Below are positions 44,701 through 52,181 of a DNA stretch of 64,000 nt, piece by piece. The stretch's first letter is position 1, and the number at the start of each line of letters is the position of its first letter. A program made the translations under genes and the position numbers. This DNA is from Microbacterium sp. Root61 (GTDB lineage Bacteria > Actinomycetota > Actinomycetes > Actinomycetales > Microbacteriaceae), in NCBI RefSeq assembly GCF_001427525.1, contig NZ_LMGU01000001.1, positions 2,453,405-2,517,404 on the forward strand, written 5' to 3'. The notes below the pieces were generated by a model. That model had not been told where the DNA came from. It worked only from the letters and a program-made list of their open reading frames with translations, and ran no database searches.

Positions 44701-45342
44701 TACCACGGTGTTGCCGTCGAGATAAGGCGCCGCGCCCGCGGTCGTGCCAAGCGCGTCACCGGCGAACGACGGGTTCTCCGGGGCGATGCCGGTGTCCACG
44801 ACACCCACGACGATTCCCTTGCCCGCTTCGGAGATGCCGCCGACGGACTCCCAGACGCCGCCGGGGCCTTCGAGCCCGAGGAACTCGGTGGAAGGTGTGG
44901 CGTCAGGGTGGTAGATCTCGTCGGGGTAGACCGCGAGCACGCCTTCGCTGGCGGACACCTTCGCCGCCTGCTCGGGCGACATCTGGGCACTGAAGCCGTT
45001 GAGGACCGTCTGGTAGGTCGCATCGACGGTCACGCCGGATTCGGCGGCGACCGCCTTCTGGCGCTTCGCAAGGAACGCCTCGTACTTCTTCACGGCGGAT
45101 GACTGCGTGTCGAGCTTCTCGCCCTCATCGGGTCGCGTCGCCACGAGCCCGGCCTCCCCGCCGGCATATGTCGCTGCCGGGTCTTCGTCGAGCAGCACGA
45201 TGTAGGACCCTGTGGGTGAGTCGATCGGTGTCGGCGGCGGCAACTCCCCTCCGGGTGTCGCAGCAAAGCTTGCTGTTGCGGAACCGGTGAACAGTGCGGC
45301 GAGTGTGACGACCGCTGCTGCCCTCAGGGTGATGCGACTCAT
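41767..45342 (-). CDS. Secreted S8 subtilisin-like serine protease
   Basis: 1,191 residues from MSRITLRAAA (GGAGCG about 6 nt upstream). Signal peptide about 1-30 with an ATASFA-A-type cleavage. An I9-like prodomain (YIVLLDEDP to AVYPDEIY) precedes the catalytic domain: Asp in VGVVDTGIAPENP, His in GAGHGSHTAS, Ser in SGTSMASPHVAG. A PA domain is inserted before the Ser (KIVVCDRG, GTAMILVN). The C-terminal part has an FN3-like Fn-type domain, a PPC-like region and Ig-like repeats ending in a bacterial Ig domain (VTVWVDSKKYTGTLAGGAVT). No LPXTG or membrane anchor is seen, so it should be secreted to degrade extracellular protein. Confidence 0.94.
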   Translation of the reverse strand: MSRITLRAAAVVTLAALFTGSATASFAATPGGELPPPTPIDSPTGSYIVLLDEDPAATYAGGEAGLVATRPDEGEKLDTQSSAVKKYEAFLAKRQKAVAAESGVTVDATYQTVLNGFSAQMSPEQAAKVSASEGVLAVYPDEIYHPDATPSTEFLGLEGPGGVWESVGGISEAGKGIVVGVVDTGIAPENPSFAGDALGTTAGAAPYLDGNTVVFDKADGTQFRSDRVSGAQWSNDAYSTKLIGAQFFSTGAAAAGFDFQYDILSPRDGAGHGSHTASTAAGNNAVTASVGGVDFGAISGVAPAAKVAAYKACYDGPDPLDNTDDICAGSDLIAAINAAVSDGVDVINYSIGGGAATTTLAADDIAFFNAAVAGVFVAVSAGNDGPGASTADHASPWYTTVAASTIPTYEGTVELPSGLKAAGASVTVPFGGTVTGPVVYSGDIAAAGASAANAALCFPDTLDTAKATGKIVVCDRGTNARVEKSDTVKNAGGTAMILVNVTPGSLDNDFHVVPTVHIDAQYRAALLDYVRNTADATATLVGENTTGVTTPTPQIAGFSSRGPMLADGSDILKPDVAAPGVAILAATNNPAGTAPTFGFLSGTSMASPHVAGLGALYLGENPNATPGEVKSALMTTAYDTVNSDGSAFTDPFSQGAGHVDPKKYLDAGLVYNNGPTDWAAYLKGVGLADLGVPAIDASDLNLASIAIGTLSKAQTVTRTVTATGPGTYQASASIPGVTTTVSPATLSFGAAGEQKSFTVTFQNSSAPVEEWATGFLTWTGDNGKVVRSPLAVQPVTADAPKNVLGEGITGSTDVTIDSGVDGQLALGLTGLAPIDLLTDPAHAVPGHSGDQDSGNANGDVSWIQEVPADSSLARWSLDSSDDTGADLDLFVYRIVSPTDTRYYQRWTSATGSADEEVSLDDPTPGWYMVVTNMYLTTQPMTWDLTSAIVAPGGAGSLTATPNPLPVTFGQQATYSLSWTGLQPDTSYLGVVQYGDSAVRTVLQVDAGAAAPVATTAPKLTGTPKVGSTLKVSDGKWEPKDVALTYQWLRNGAPIDGATTNRYKVTKADIGATLSARVTATQAGNINTGSAVSNEVFVAFSSNTKVTMNRYVGKTSDSYAVTVAVTPSGGAPAEGAVTVWVDSKKYTGTLAGGAVTFNLPKQNRGIHVVIAQYAGSATVEGSTGLSGFLVLK

Positions 45343-45469
45343 AGTGCGCTCCAAACATGGGGGTGTGCCGAGCGAAGAGGCAGGTCACCTGCGATCTGCC
45401 ACGCAAAACATAACTCACAGGTCGTTCCCAGCCAAGGGGTTCGCGGGCAAATCGATGACTGACGGCCAT

Positions 45470-45484
45470 TACGCTGGGCATGTG
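45470..45484 (+). promoter_or_regulatory. Leaderless promoter of the first S component
   Basis: A -10 TACGCT (45470-45475) ends 6 nt before the GTG at 45482, the spacing expected if transcription starts at the start codon. No SD is present. The alternative in-frame ATG at 45455 also lacks an SD and would lie upstream of this box. No TPP riboswitch motif is visible upstream. Confidence 0.5.
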
Positions 45485-46036
45485 GCACCGTCATCCCGAA
45501 TCTCGACGAGCGTTCTGCTCACCTGCGCGGCGATCGGTGTCGCCACGGGCGCCCTGCAAGCCGGTGCGGGGGCGATCAGCGGACCGGTCTCCGCGGCGGT
45601 CCCGCTCCTCTACGGACTCGTCCTCGGCGTGCACGTCCTTCCCGGCGTCGTGGCCCAGGAGCTGCTGCGTCGTCCGTGGGTGGCGTTGATCACCCACTTC
45701 GTGGCCGCGCTGGTGGCCAGTGCCGTGGTTCCGCTGTGGGCGGGGCGCTACATCGGCACCGCACTGCTGATCGGCGGGCTGCAGGAGGGCGTTGCCGCTC
45801 TGACCCGCTACAAGAGGTGGGAGGCGTGGCGCTTCTTCATCTCGGCGATCATCGTCGGTGTCGTGATCGGCGGCGCGATCTGGTTCGCCGCCGATGTCTC
45901 GCGCTTCCCGGTGTGGGGCCAGATCGTCTATCTGTCGCTGTTCGTGCTCGGCCCGGTGATCTGGACGGCGGTGGGCCTGGCGATCGGCTCGGCTCTGCGC
46001 CGGGCGGGTGTGGCGCGCACGAGTCGCCGCGACTGA
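45482..46036 (+). CDS. ECF transporter S component, YkoE family (first)
   Basis: 184 residues with five or six hydrophobic segments (for example VLLTCAAIGVATGALQAGAG and FISAIIVGVVIGGAIWFA). It belongs to the YkoE/ABC_cobalt S-component family, first linked to hydroxymethylpyrimidine/thiamine. S components bind the substrate and associate with an ATPase and T protein, both encoded next. A paralogue sits at 49677, and the two share the motif TCAAIGVA and an SRIST/SRVST N-terminus. The GTG at 45482 is chosen because it lies 6 nt after a TACGCT box. Confidence 0.85.
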   Translation: MAPSSRISTSVLLTCAAIGVATGALQAGAGAISGPVSAAVPLLYGLVLGVHVLPGVVAQELLRRPWVALITHFVAALVASAVVPLWAGRYIGTALLIGGLQEGVAALTRYKRWEAWRFFISAIIVGVVIGGAIWFAADVSRFPVWGQIVYLSLFVLGPVIWTAVGLAIGSALRRAGVARTSRRD

Positions 46037-46068
46037 CGCGACGCTCGAGGTTCTCCGACGGTAAGGGT

Positions 46069-46094
46069 GGACTAAGTTAGGAGGAGCTAAGTCC
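46069..46094. promoter_or_regulatory. 26-bp inverted repeat before the ECF ATPase gene
   Basis: GGACTAAG (46069-46076) and CTAAGTCC (46087-46094) pair at 7 of 8 positions; TTAG and CTAA pair inside. It has the A/T-rich half-site look of DtxR/IdeR iron boxes but matches the consensus only loosely. It overlaps an AGGAGG that is too far (about 25 nt) from the GTG to be its SD. It may be a regulatory operator for the ATPase-T-SIP-S genes. Confidence 0.4.
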
Positions 46095-46113
46095 CCTCCA
46101 GCCTGGAACCCCC

Positions 46114-47907
46114 GTGACCGTGATCGACCGCGACGCCTCCGCCCCCTCTGTCAGGGCGGCCGCTGCGGCACCCCTCCTGAGCGTCCGCGAACTCTCGATC
46201 ACGCACGAGGAAGCGGATGCCCCGACCCCGGTGGACGTGACCTTCGATGTGTCTCCGGGCGAGGTGGTACTGCTCCTCGGACCGAGCGGCTCGGGGAAGT
46301 CCACGCTCACCCTGGCCCTGAACGGGCTCATCCCGCACGCGGTTCCGGCCGAGGTGACCGGCACGGTCTGGGTCGGCGATGCCGAGGCATCCGCCTCCAC
46401 CGTCGCGCAGCTCAGTACCCGGGTGGGGATGGTGTTCCAAGACCCCGATGCACAGCTGGTGACGGGCACGCTGCTGGACGAGGTCGCCTTCGGACCGGAG
46501 AACCTGCGCATCCCGGTGGATGAGGTCCTGGCTCGCGCAGAGAGCGCGCTGCGCCGCGTCGGCCTCTGGGAGCGGCGCACGCAGAACCCCGACCTGCTGT
46601 CCGGCGGCGGTCGCCAGCGACTCGCTATCGCATGCGCCCTGGCGATGGGATCGCCGCTGCTGGTGCTGGACGAGCCGACCGCGAACCTCGACCCGCAGGG
46701 CATCGAGGAGGTCTATGCGGCGCTGGCCGAGCTCGTCGCCGACGGCGATCGCGGGATCGTCCTGGTCGAGCACAACCTCGATGCCGCCATCGGCTTCGTC
46801 GACCGCGTCGTCGTGCTCGACCAGTCTGGGCGCCTCGTCGCCGACGGAACGGTCGACGACATCCTGCGCGGACGGGCGGACGAACTGCACGAGCTCGGCG
46901 TGTGGCTGCCGACCTCGACCCTCGCGGCGCTGCGACTGCGCCGAGCGGGATGGATGCTGAATCCGCTGCCGCTGACTCCGCTCGAACTGCGTGCCGCGCT
47001 CGAGGCCGAGAACGGGCCGGAGGTGGCGCCTGCCGACTCTTCCCCGGTGGGTGAGGCGGCGCAGCCCTCCCCGGTCGCTGAGCCGGCGCAGCGAGACGAA
47101 ACGCCCCCGCTCGTGCGAGTGCGCGACCTCACACTCCGCCGCGGCCGCTCGACCATCCTGCACGACATCGACCTCGACATCTCGACCGGAGAGTTCGTCG
47201 CCGTCGTCGGCGCGAACGGCGCGGGCAAGACCACACTCATCCAGGCGATCGCCGGCGTCATCGCGCCGCCGCGGGGCGCGGTCACGATCGGCGATCTCGA
47301 CGTCGGTCGCGCGGACGCTCGCACCCTGTCGTCGCGCGTCGGGTTCGTCTTCCAGAACCCCGAGCACCAGTTCATCGCGCACACCGTGTTCGACGAGCTC
47401 GCGCACGGACTGCGGCTCCGGCACCTGCCCGACGCCGACGTGCGCGCTCGCACCGAGGAGCTGCTGGACCGCTTCGGCCTCACCGAGAAGGCCGGGTCGC
47501 ATCCGTTCCTCCTCTCCGGCGGGCAGAAGCGTCGGCTGTCGGTCGGTACGGCGCTGGTCGCCGGCGCGCCGGTGCTCGTTCTGGACGAGCCCACGTTCGG
47601 GCAGGACCGTGCGCGCGCCGACGAGCTGCTCGATCTGCTGCGCGAGCTCAACGACGAGGGCACAACGATTCTCGTCGTCACCCACGACATGCAGCTGGTC
47701 ACCGAGTACGCCGACCGCGTGATCGTCATCGACGACGGCCGTATCATCGGCAACGGTCCGAGCAGCGAGATCTTCGCCGATCACGCTCTCATCGCACGGG
47801 CCGGACTACGGCCGCCGCCCCTGCAGACCGCGCTGCACGGACTGTCGCGGCATCCCGAACTCGCGCGTGCGACCCGCCTCGCGGACCTTCCCGGAGGCGT
47901 CGCATGA
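46114..47907 (+). CDS. ECF transporter double ATPase (two ABC domains)
   Basis: 597 residues with two complete ABC domains in one chain, YkoD-like. First: Walker A GPSGSGKSTLTLALNG, signature LSGGGRQRLAIACAL, Walker B LLVLDEPTANLD. Second: GANGAGKTTLIQAIAG, LSGGQKRRLSVGTAL, VLVLDEPTFGQD. They replace the separate EcfA1/EcfA2 pair. The chain energises the T component encoded next (ATGA overlap). The region of about 60 residues between the domains is Pro/Glu-rich. The GTG start has no good SD, while a perfect AGGAGG lies too far upstream. Confidence 0.94.
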   Translation: MTVIDRDASAPSVRAAAAAPLLSVRELSITHEEADAPTPVDVTFDVSPGEVVLLLGPSGSGKSTLTLALNGLIPHAVPAEVTGTVWVGDAEASASTVAQLSTRVGMVFQDPDAQLVTGTLLDEVAFGPENLRIPVDEVLARAESALRRVGLWERRTQNPDLLSGGGRQRLAIACALAMGSPLLVLDEPTANLDPQGIEEVYAALAELVADGDRGIVLVEHNLDAAIGFVDRVVVLDQSGRLVADGTVDDILRGRADELHELGVWLPTSTLAALRLRRAGWMLNPLPLTPLELRAALEAENGPEVAPADSSPVGEAAQPSPVAEPAQRDETPPLVRVRDLTLRRGRSTILHDIDLDISTGEFVAVVGANGAGKTTLIQAIAGVIAPPRGAVTIGDLDVGRADARTLSSRVGFVFQNPEHQFIAHTVFDELAHGLRLRHLPDADVRARTEELLDRFGLTEKAGSHPFLLSGGQKRRLSVGTALVAGAPVLVLDEPTFGQDRARADELLDLLRELNDEGTTILVVTHDMQLVTEYADRVIVIDDGRIIGNGPSSEIFADHALIARAGLRPPPLQTALHGLSRHPELARATRLADLPGGVA

Positions 47908-48767
47908 CCGCGCTGCCGCCGGCCCTGTCCACCCCCGCGCAGGCGCCCGCGCCGCGTTCCGTGTTCGATCCCTATGCACGGACCGCTCCGGCTTCGCGGG
48001 CGCGGTTCCTGTACGCCCTCAACCCGCTCGCGAAGCTCGCCGGCCCCGCGCCGGCGATGCTGCTCCTCGTGTTCGTGCGCGACCTGGCGACACCGCTCGC
48101 CTTCCTCGCGCTGGCCTACGCACTCGTGCTCGTCGGAGTGCGGTTCACCGGCCGCATCGCGCTGCTGCTGTTCGTCGCCATCCCGGTCGCCGTGGCCGCG
48201 ATCGGCATCGGTTTCTCGCTGTGGGTGGATGCCGGGCAGGTCGACCACACCCCGGTCCTCGTACAGGTGGGCGGCTGGACCCTCTTCGAGGGCGCCCTCG
48301 AGATCGGGTTCGCCACGTCCCTGCGCCTCGCCGCGATCACCTCGCTCGCGCTGCTCGCGGGCCTCAGCACCACCGGGCCCGACCTGGTGCGCTCGATGGT
48401 GCAGCAGCTGCGCGTGCCGTACCGGATCGGCTACACCGCGCTCGCGGCCTTCCGCTTCGTGCCGCGCTTCGGCCACGAGCTCGAGGTGATCCGCCAGGCG
48501 CACCGGGTGCGCGGCGCACATGGCGGGCGCGGCCCGTTCGCCGCCCTCGCGCGCTGGGGCGGCTACATGGTGCCGCTGTTGGCTGGCGCCATCCGGCACG
48601 CCGAGCGCGTCGCCTTGGCGATGGATGCCCGCGCCTTCGGTGCCTACCCCGACCGCACCGAGCGGCACCTCGTTCCGTTCCGGGCGCGCGACGTGGTGTT
48701 CGTCCTCGCGTTCTGGATCGTCTCCGCCGGGCTGTTCGTCGCCTTCTTCCCGTGGACCCTGACCTGA
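47904..48767 (+). CDS. ECF transporter T component (EcfT/CbiQ)
   Basis: 287 residues, about five membrane helices. The EcfT coupling motifs are present: LDAR-type AMDARAFGAYPDRTER near the C-terminus and an upstream VRGAHGGRGPFAALARWGGY. It links the double ATPase to S components in the membrane. The start overlaps the ATPase stop by ATGA. It ends 28 bp before the siderophore-interacting protein gene. Confidence 0.92.
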   Translation: MTALPPALSTPAQAPAPRSVFDPYARTAPASRARFLYALNPLAKLAGPAPAMLLLVFVRDLATPLAFLALAYALVLVGVRFTGRIALLLFVAIPVAVAAIGIGFSLWVDAGQVDHTPVLVQVGGWTLFEGALEIGFATSLRLAAITSLALLAGLSTTGPDLVRSMVQQLRVPYRIGYTALAAFRFVPRFGHELEVIRQAHRVRGAHGGRGPFAALARWGGYMVPLLAGAIRHAERVALAMDARAFGAYPDRTERHLVPFRARDVVFVLAFWIVSAGLFVAFFPWTLT

Positions 48768-48795
48768 CGCACCCCTTCTGCTCGAGAGGACCCCG

Positions 48796-49680
48796 ATGCC
48801 GCGCTTCAGCAGCCTCGTCAAGCCCGCCCACCAGGAACTCTTGCACTTGCGCGTCCTGCGCACGCAGCGACTGAGCCCGCACTGGGCACGCATCACCCTC
48901 GGCGGCGGCGAGATCGACCGATTCGACTACATGGGCTACGACCAGTGGTTCCGCATCTTCCTGCCGCTCGGCGGCGACGAGGGGCTCGACCGCATCCCGG
49001 CGAAGGCGAACAAGATCTTCGGCTACCTGAAATACCTTCGCATTCCCGACGGGATGCGGCCGGTCATGCGCAACTATTCCGTGCGCGCCTACCGCGAGAG
49101 TGGCCCCTCGGGCGGGCCAGAGATCGACGTCGACTTCGTGTTGCACGGCTCGATGGACGACGGCTCTGCCGGTCCCGCCTCGCGCTGGGCGCAGTCGTGC
49201 GAGGTCGGCGAGAGCGTCGTGATCATCGACGAGGGGCTGACGTTCAACCCCGAGCGCGGGACCGACCGCGTCGTGCTCGTCGGCGATGAGACGGCGCTGC
49301 CCGCCATCACCGCGATCTGCGCGAGCCTGCCGACGGACGCCTCGGGCGTCGTCATCCTCGAGGCGCCCTCCGTCGCCGATGTGCTGGAGTTCACTGCGCC
49401 GGCGGGCATCGATGTGCAATGGCTGGTGCGCGATGACCACGATGCCAAGCCGGGAGTGCTCGCCCTCGAGGCCCTGCGGAGTGCCACGCTGCCCGATGCC
49501 CCCTTCCACGCCTACATCGCCGGCGAGCAGGCGCTGCCGACCGGCGCCCGCCGCTACCTGGTGGCCGAGCGCGAGGTAGACAAGCACCACGTGAGCTTCT
49601 GCGGCTATTGGCGCGTCGGCGCCGCCTCCCCCGCTCCGAAGTCGCAACAGGCCGGCTCGATCGAGGGAGCCGTGCGGTGA
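48796..49680 (+). CDS. Siderophore-interacting protein (SIP-type flavoreductase)
   Basis: 294 residues; GAGAGGA upstream of the ATG. FAD-binding RNYSVRAYR (the RxYS motif), NAD(P)H region VLVGDETALPAI, and C-terminal VSFCGYWRVG are diagnostic of the ViuB/FhuF-like SIP family, which reduces ferric siderophores to release iron inside the cell. Embedded between the T component and the second S component, it argues that this ECF system handles an iron chelate or haem. Confidence 0.95.
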   Translation: MPRFSSLVKPAHQELLHLRVLRTQRLSPHWARITLGGGEIDRFDYMGYDQWFRIFLPLGGDEGLDRIPAKANKIFGYLKYLRIPDGMRPVMRNYSVRAYRESGPSGGPEIDVDFVLHGSMDDGSAGPASRWAQSCEVGESVVIIDEGLTFNPERGTDRVVLVGDETALPAITAICASLPTDASGVVILEAPSVADVLEFTAPAGIDVQWLVRDDHDAKPGVLALEALRSATLPDAPFHAYIAGEQALPTGARRYLVAEREVDKHHVSFCGYWRVGAASPAPKSQQAGSIEGAVR

Positions 49681-50249
49681 GCCGGGTCTCGACCGCCTAC
49701 CTGCTCACGTGCGCGGCGATCGGCGTGGCCGGGGGTGTGCTGCTGTGGGGCGCCACGGCCTTGTCGACCGCCCTGTTCGCCGTCGTGCCGTTCTTCTCCG
49801 TCATGATCGCGGGCCTCTGGCTTCTTCCCGCCGTCGTCGCGCTCCGGCTGCTCGAACGCCCACTTGCCGGACTGCTCGTCGGGCTGATCTCCGGCCTCGT
49901 GGTCTTCCCGTTCCTAGCCACCAACCTGTGGTGGGCGTTCTTCGCCGAGCTGCCGTTCCTCCTGGCGCTGTACCGGTCCTGGAAGACGTGGCAGTACTTC
50001 GCCGGGGCCGCGTTCGTCGGCATCGTGTACCCGATTCTCGCGGCGGTGTCGTTCGACCTGTGGTCGATGCCCTTCTGGACCCAGGTCGGCTTCTTCGCGC
50101 TGACACTCGCGAGCTGCCTCGCCGGCACGTTCCTCGGGATCCTGATCGGCGACCGGCTTCGTGCCACCGGTGTGGCGCGGCTCGCCCGAAGGCGCGGCCT
50201 CGCAAGCCGGGGCCTCGGCCGCGGCGACGGGCCCGCAGGGCAGCACTAG
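49677..50249 (+). CDS. ECF transporter S component, YkoE family (second)
   Basis: 190 residues from the GTG that overlaps the SIP stop (GTGA). Six hydrophobic segments; YkoE-like, with LLTCAAIGVAGG near the N-terminus as in the paralogue at 45482, a typical aromatic stretch LWWAFFAELPFLLALYRSWK, and a basic C-terminal tail. Two S components sharing one ATPase/T module imply two substrates, or two forms of one. Its stop forms a CTAG overlap with the convergent sigma-factor gene. Confidence 0.86.
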   Translation: MSRVSTAYLLTCAAIGVAGGVLLWGATALSTALFAVVPFFSVMIAGLWLLPAVVALRLLERPLAGLLVGLISGLVVFPFLATNLWWAFFAELPFLLALYRSWKTWQYFAGAAFVGIVYPILAAVSFDLWSMPFWTQVGFFALTLASCLAGTFLGILIGDRLRATGVARLARRRGLASRGLGRGDGPAGQH

Positions 50250-51460
50250 ATCAGGCGCTGTGCGCTGCGGCGGGCAGCCAGCCACCGCCGCTCGGACGCG
50301 CCCTCGACGAGCGCAATGGCGCGGTCGTAAGCCGCGGCCGCATCGGCCCGCCGTCCCGCGGCGGCGAGGAGGTGCGCCCGCGTGGCCCAGTACGGACCGA
50401 AGCTCCCCGCGCCATCGATCTCATCGAGGGCCGCAAGACCCGCCGCCGCGCCACGGGCGTCGCCGGTCGCGGCGGCGAGCGCGACCCGTGCGCCGAGGGT
50501 CGGGGCCACCGCGACGAGCGCGACATGGAGGCGCTCCACGACGGCGGCGTCCACCGCCTCTCCCGATGCGCGCGCCGTGACGGCGGACTGGATCGCCGCC
50601 TCGAGCTGGAACCGTCCGGGACGGTGGAACGCATATGCCGTCTGCAGCATCTGCTCTCCTCGGATGATCAGCGCGGCATCCCACCCCGCCGGATCCTGCT
50701 CGTCGAGCGGGACGAACTCGCCGCCGGCGGCGGAGCCCCGCGCGGCGGAGAGCGCGACCAGCGCGGCCAGACCGTACGCTTCGGGCTCGTCGCCCAGCAG
50801 CTCGGCGAGGGTGACCGCGAGGTAGAGCGCCTCGCCGGACAGGTCGGCGTCATCCCTCCACGCCACCGCGTAGGCGCCGTACACCGCCTCGAGCACCGCG
50901 GGCAGCCGCGCCGGCATGTCGGCCCGCGTCGGCACGGCGAACGGAATGCCCGCGTGCCGGATCCGGCGCTTCGCCCGCACGAGCCGCTGCGCCATGACCA
51001 CCGGCGGCACCGCGAACGCGCGGGCGATCTCGGCCGCGCCGATGCCGAGCACGACCTGCAGCATGAGCGGGGTGCGCACGGCGGCGTCGATCGCCGGATG
51101 CGCGCACACGAACAGCAGCTCGAGCCGTTTGTCGGGGATCGCGTCGAGATCGAGATCGTCGAGGACGGCCATGACGGATGCCTCCTCCTCCAGTACGGCG
51201 GATGTGCGGTGCGCTGCCGACCCCAGGAGGTCGCGCTGTCGGTTGCGTGCGACGGTGAGCAGCCAGCCCTCGGGGTTCGCCGGCACACCCTGCTCGGCCC
51301 ACACCGTGAGGGCGCGTTCGAAGGCGTCCGCGAGTGCGTCCTCGGCGAGTGGAATGTCGCGCGTCGGCGCCGCGAGCAGCGCGACGAGGCGGCCGTACGA
51401 GGCACGCGCCGCGCGCTCGGCGGCGGCACGTGCGTCATCCGGACCCTCGTGCGGCGGCAT
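50246..51460 (-). CDS. ECF42-type RNA polymerase sigma factor
   Basis: 404 residues. Sigma2 region at about 20-85 (LAEDALADAFERALTVW, GWLLTVARNRQRD) and sigma4 at about 115-175 (LQVVLGIGAAEIARAFAVPP, RLVRAKRRIR), then a C-terminal extension of about 210 residues with TPR-like helices (YWATRAHLLAAAGRRADAAA). This is the ECF42 layout, usually co-encoded with DGPF proteins, as here: its ATG overlaps the DGPF gene stop (TGATG). No anti-sigma factor is nearby; control through the C-terminal extension is expected for the group. Confidence 0.93.
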   Translation of the reverse strand: MPPHEGPDDARAAAERAARASYGRLVALLAAPTRDIPLAEDALADAFERALTVWAEQGVPANPEGWLLTVARNRQRDLLGSAAHRTSAVLEEEASVMAVLDDLDLDAIPDKRLELLFVCAHPAIDAAVRTPLMLQVVLGIGAAEIARAFAVPPVVMAQRLVRAKRRIRHAGIPFAVPTRADMPARLPAVLEAVYGAYAVAWRDDADLSGEALYLAVTLAELLGDEPEAYGLAALVALSAARGSAAGGEFVPLDEQDPAGWDAALIIRGEQMLQTAYAFHRPGRFQLEAAIQSAVTARASGEAVDAAVVERLHVALVAVAPTLGARVALAAATGDARGAAAGLAALDEIDGAGSFGPYWATRAHLLAAAGRRADAAAAYDRAIALVEGASERRWLAARRSAQRLI

Positions 51461-51843
51461 CACATCCCCGCGAACGCCGTCCATTCGCCGTCGACGAAGC
51501 GCGTCGCGGTCGGGCGGATCTCCACCGTGCCGTACTGCGCGGACGGCACCTTGGCCGCCCAGGCGATCGCCGCGTCCAGGTCGGCCACGTCGATCACGAA
51601 GGTGCCGCCGAGCTGCTCCTTCGTGGCCGCGAAGGGTCCGTCCTGGACGACGAGTTCGCCGCCCGCGAGCGAGACCGTCGTGCTGATCGCGGAGGGTTGG
51701 AGCACCTCGGCCGACTGCAGGGCGCCTGCGTCGTTCAGCTCCTTGGCGTACAGGTCGAAGGCCCGCATCCCCTCGGCCATCGCCTCGGGTCCGAGCTCGT
51801 CGGGGCTCATCTCGGGGTAGTGCAACAACAGGGTGTAGCGCAT
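51460..51843 (-). CDS. DGPF/YCII-domain protein
   Basis: 127 residues. The motif VVQDGPFAATKEQLGGTFVI is the hallmark of DGPF (YCII-related) proteins; MRYTLLLHYPEMSPDELGP is the typical N-terminus. These proteins are consistent partners of ECF41/ECF42 sigma factors, possibly as targets or effectors; their biochemistry is unknown. AGAGGA lies 9 nt before the ATG. Confidence 0.93.
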   Translation of the reverse strand: MRYTLLLHYPEMSPDELGPEAMAEGMRAFDLYAKELNDAGALQSAEVLQPSAISTTVSLAGGELVVQDGPFAATKEQLGGTFVIDVADLDAAIAWAAKVPSAQYGTVEIRPTATRFVDGEWTAFAGM

Positions 51844-51936
51844 GATCGCGTTCCTCTCGTCGGTTCATGCTTGCACCACCATGACGATCGAGCACGCCCC
51901 GGATCGACAGCATCCAGGAAATGCCGCTCGAATCAA

Positions 51937-51983
51937 CGGATGCCGCGACCCCCGCCCATCGAGGCCAGAGGTCGCGGCATCCG
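51937..51983. repeat. Perfect 14-bp inverted repeat in the DGPF-SulP gap
   Basis: CGGATGCCGCGACC (51937-51950) and GGTCGCGGCATCCG (51970-51983) pair perfectly around 19 nt. The rest of the 338-bp gap (51844-52181) contains no ORF or promoter I could support. The arms include the GGATGCC/GGCATCC word common throughout the window. It may be an operator or terminator-like element, between divergent promoters. Confidence 0.6.
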
Positions 51984-52181
51984 GAAAGCCCCGAGAGCCC
52001 GCCGTACGGCAAAGACAGGTCTGCGCGAGCTGGATCGCGTGCGACGAGAGCATCGTGACCGGCGAGTCACCGCGACGTATCATGCCGTCAGGGCAATTTC
52101 GGGAACACCGGTCCACGGTGCCGGCGAAGCGCGTCCCCAACCTTGCCGGGCTCCCTTACGCGGCGATGGTCGGAGGCAACT

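Noticed and set aside
45343..45481. TPP riboswitch upstream of the YkoE genes
   Set aside because: No CTGAGA-type core or paired stems of a TPP element are visible in the 140-bp leader.
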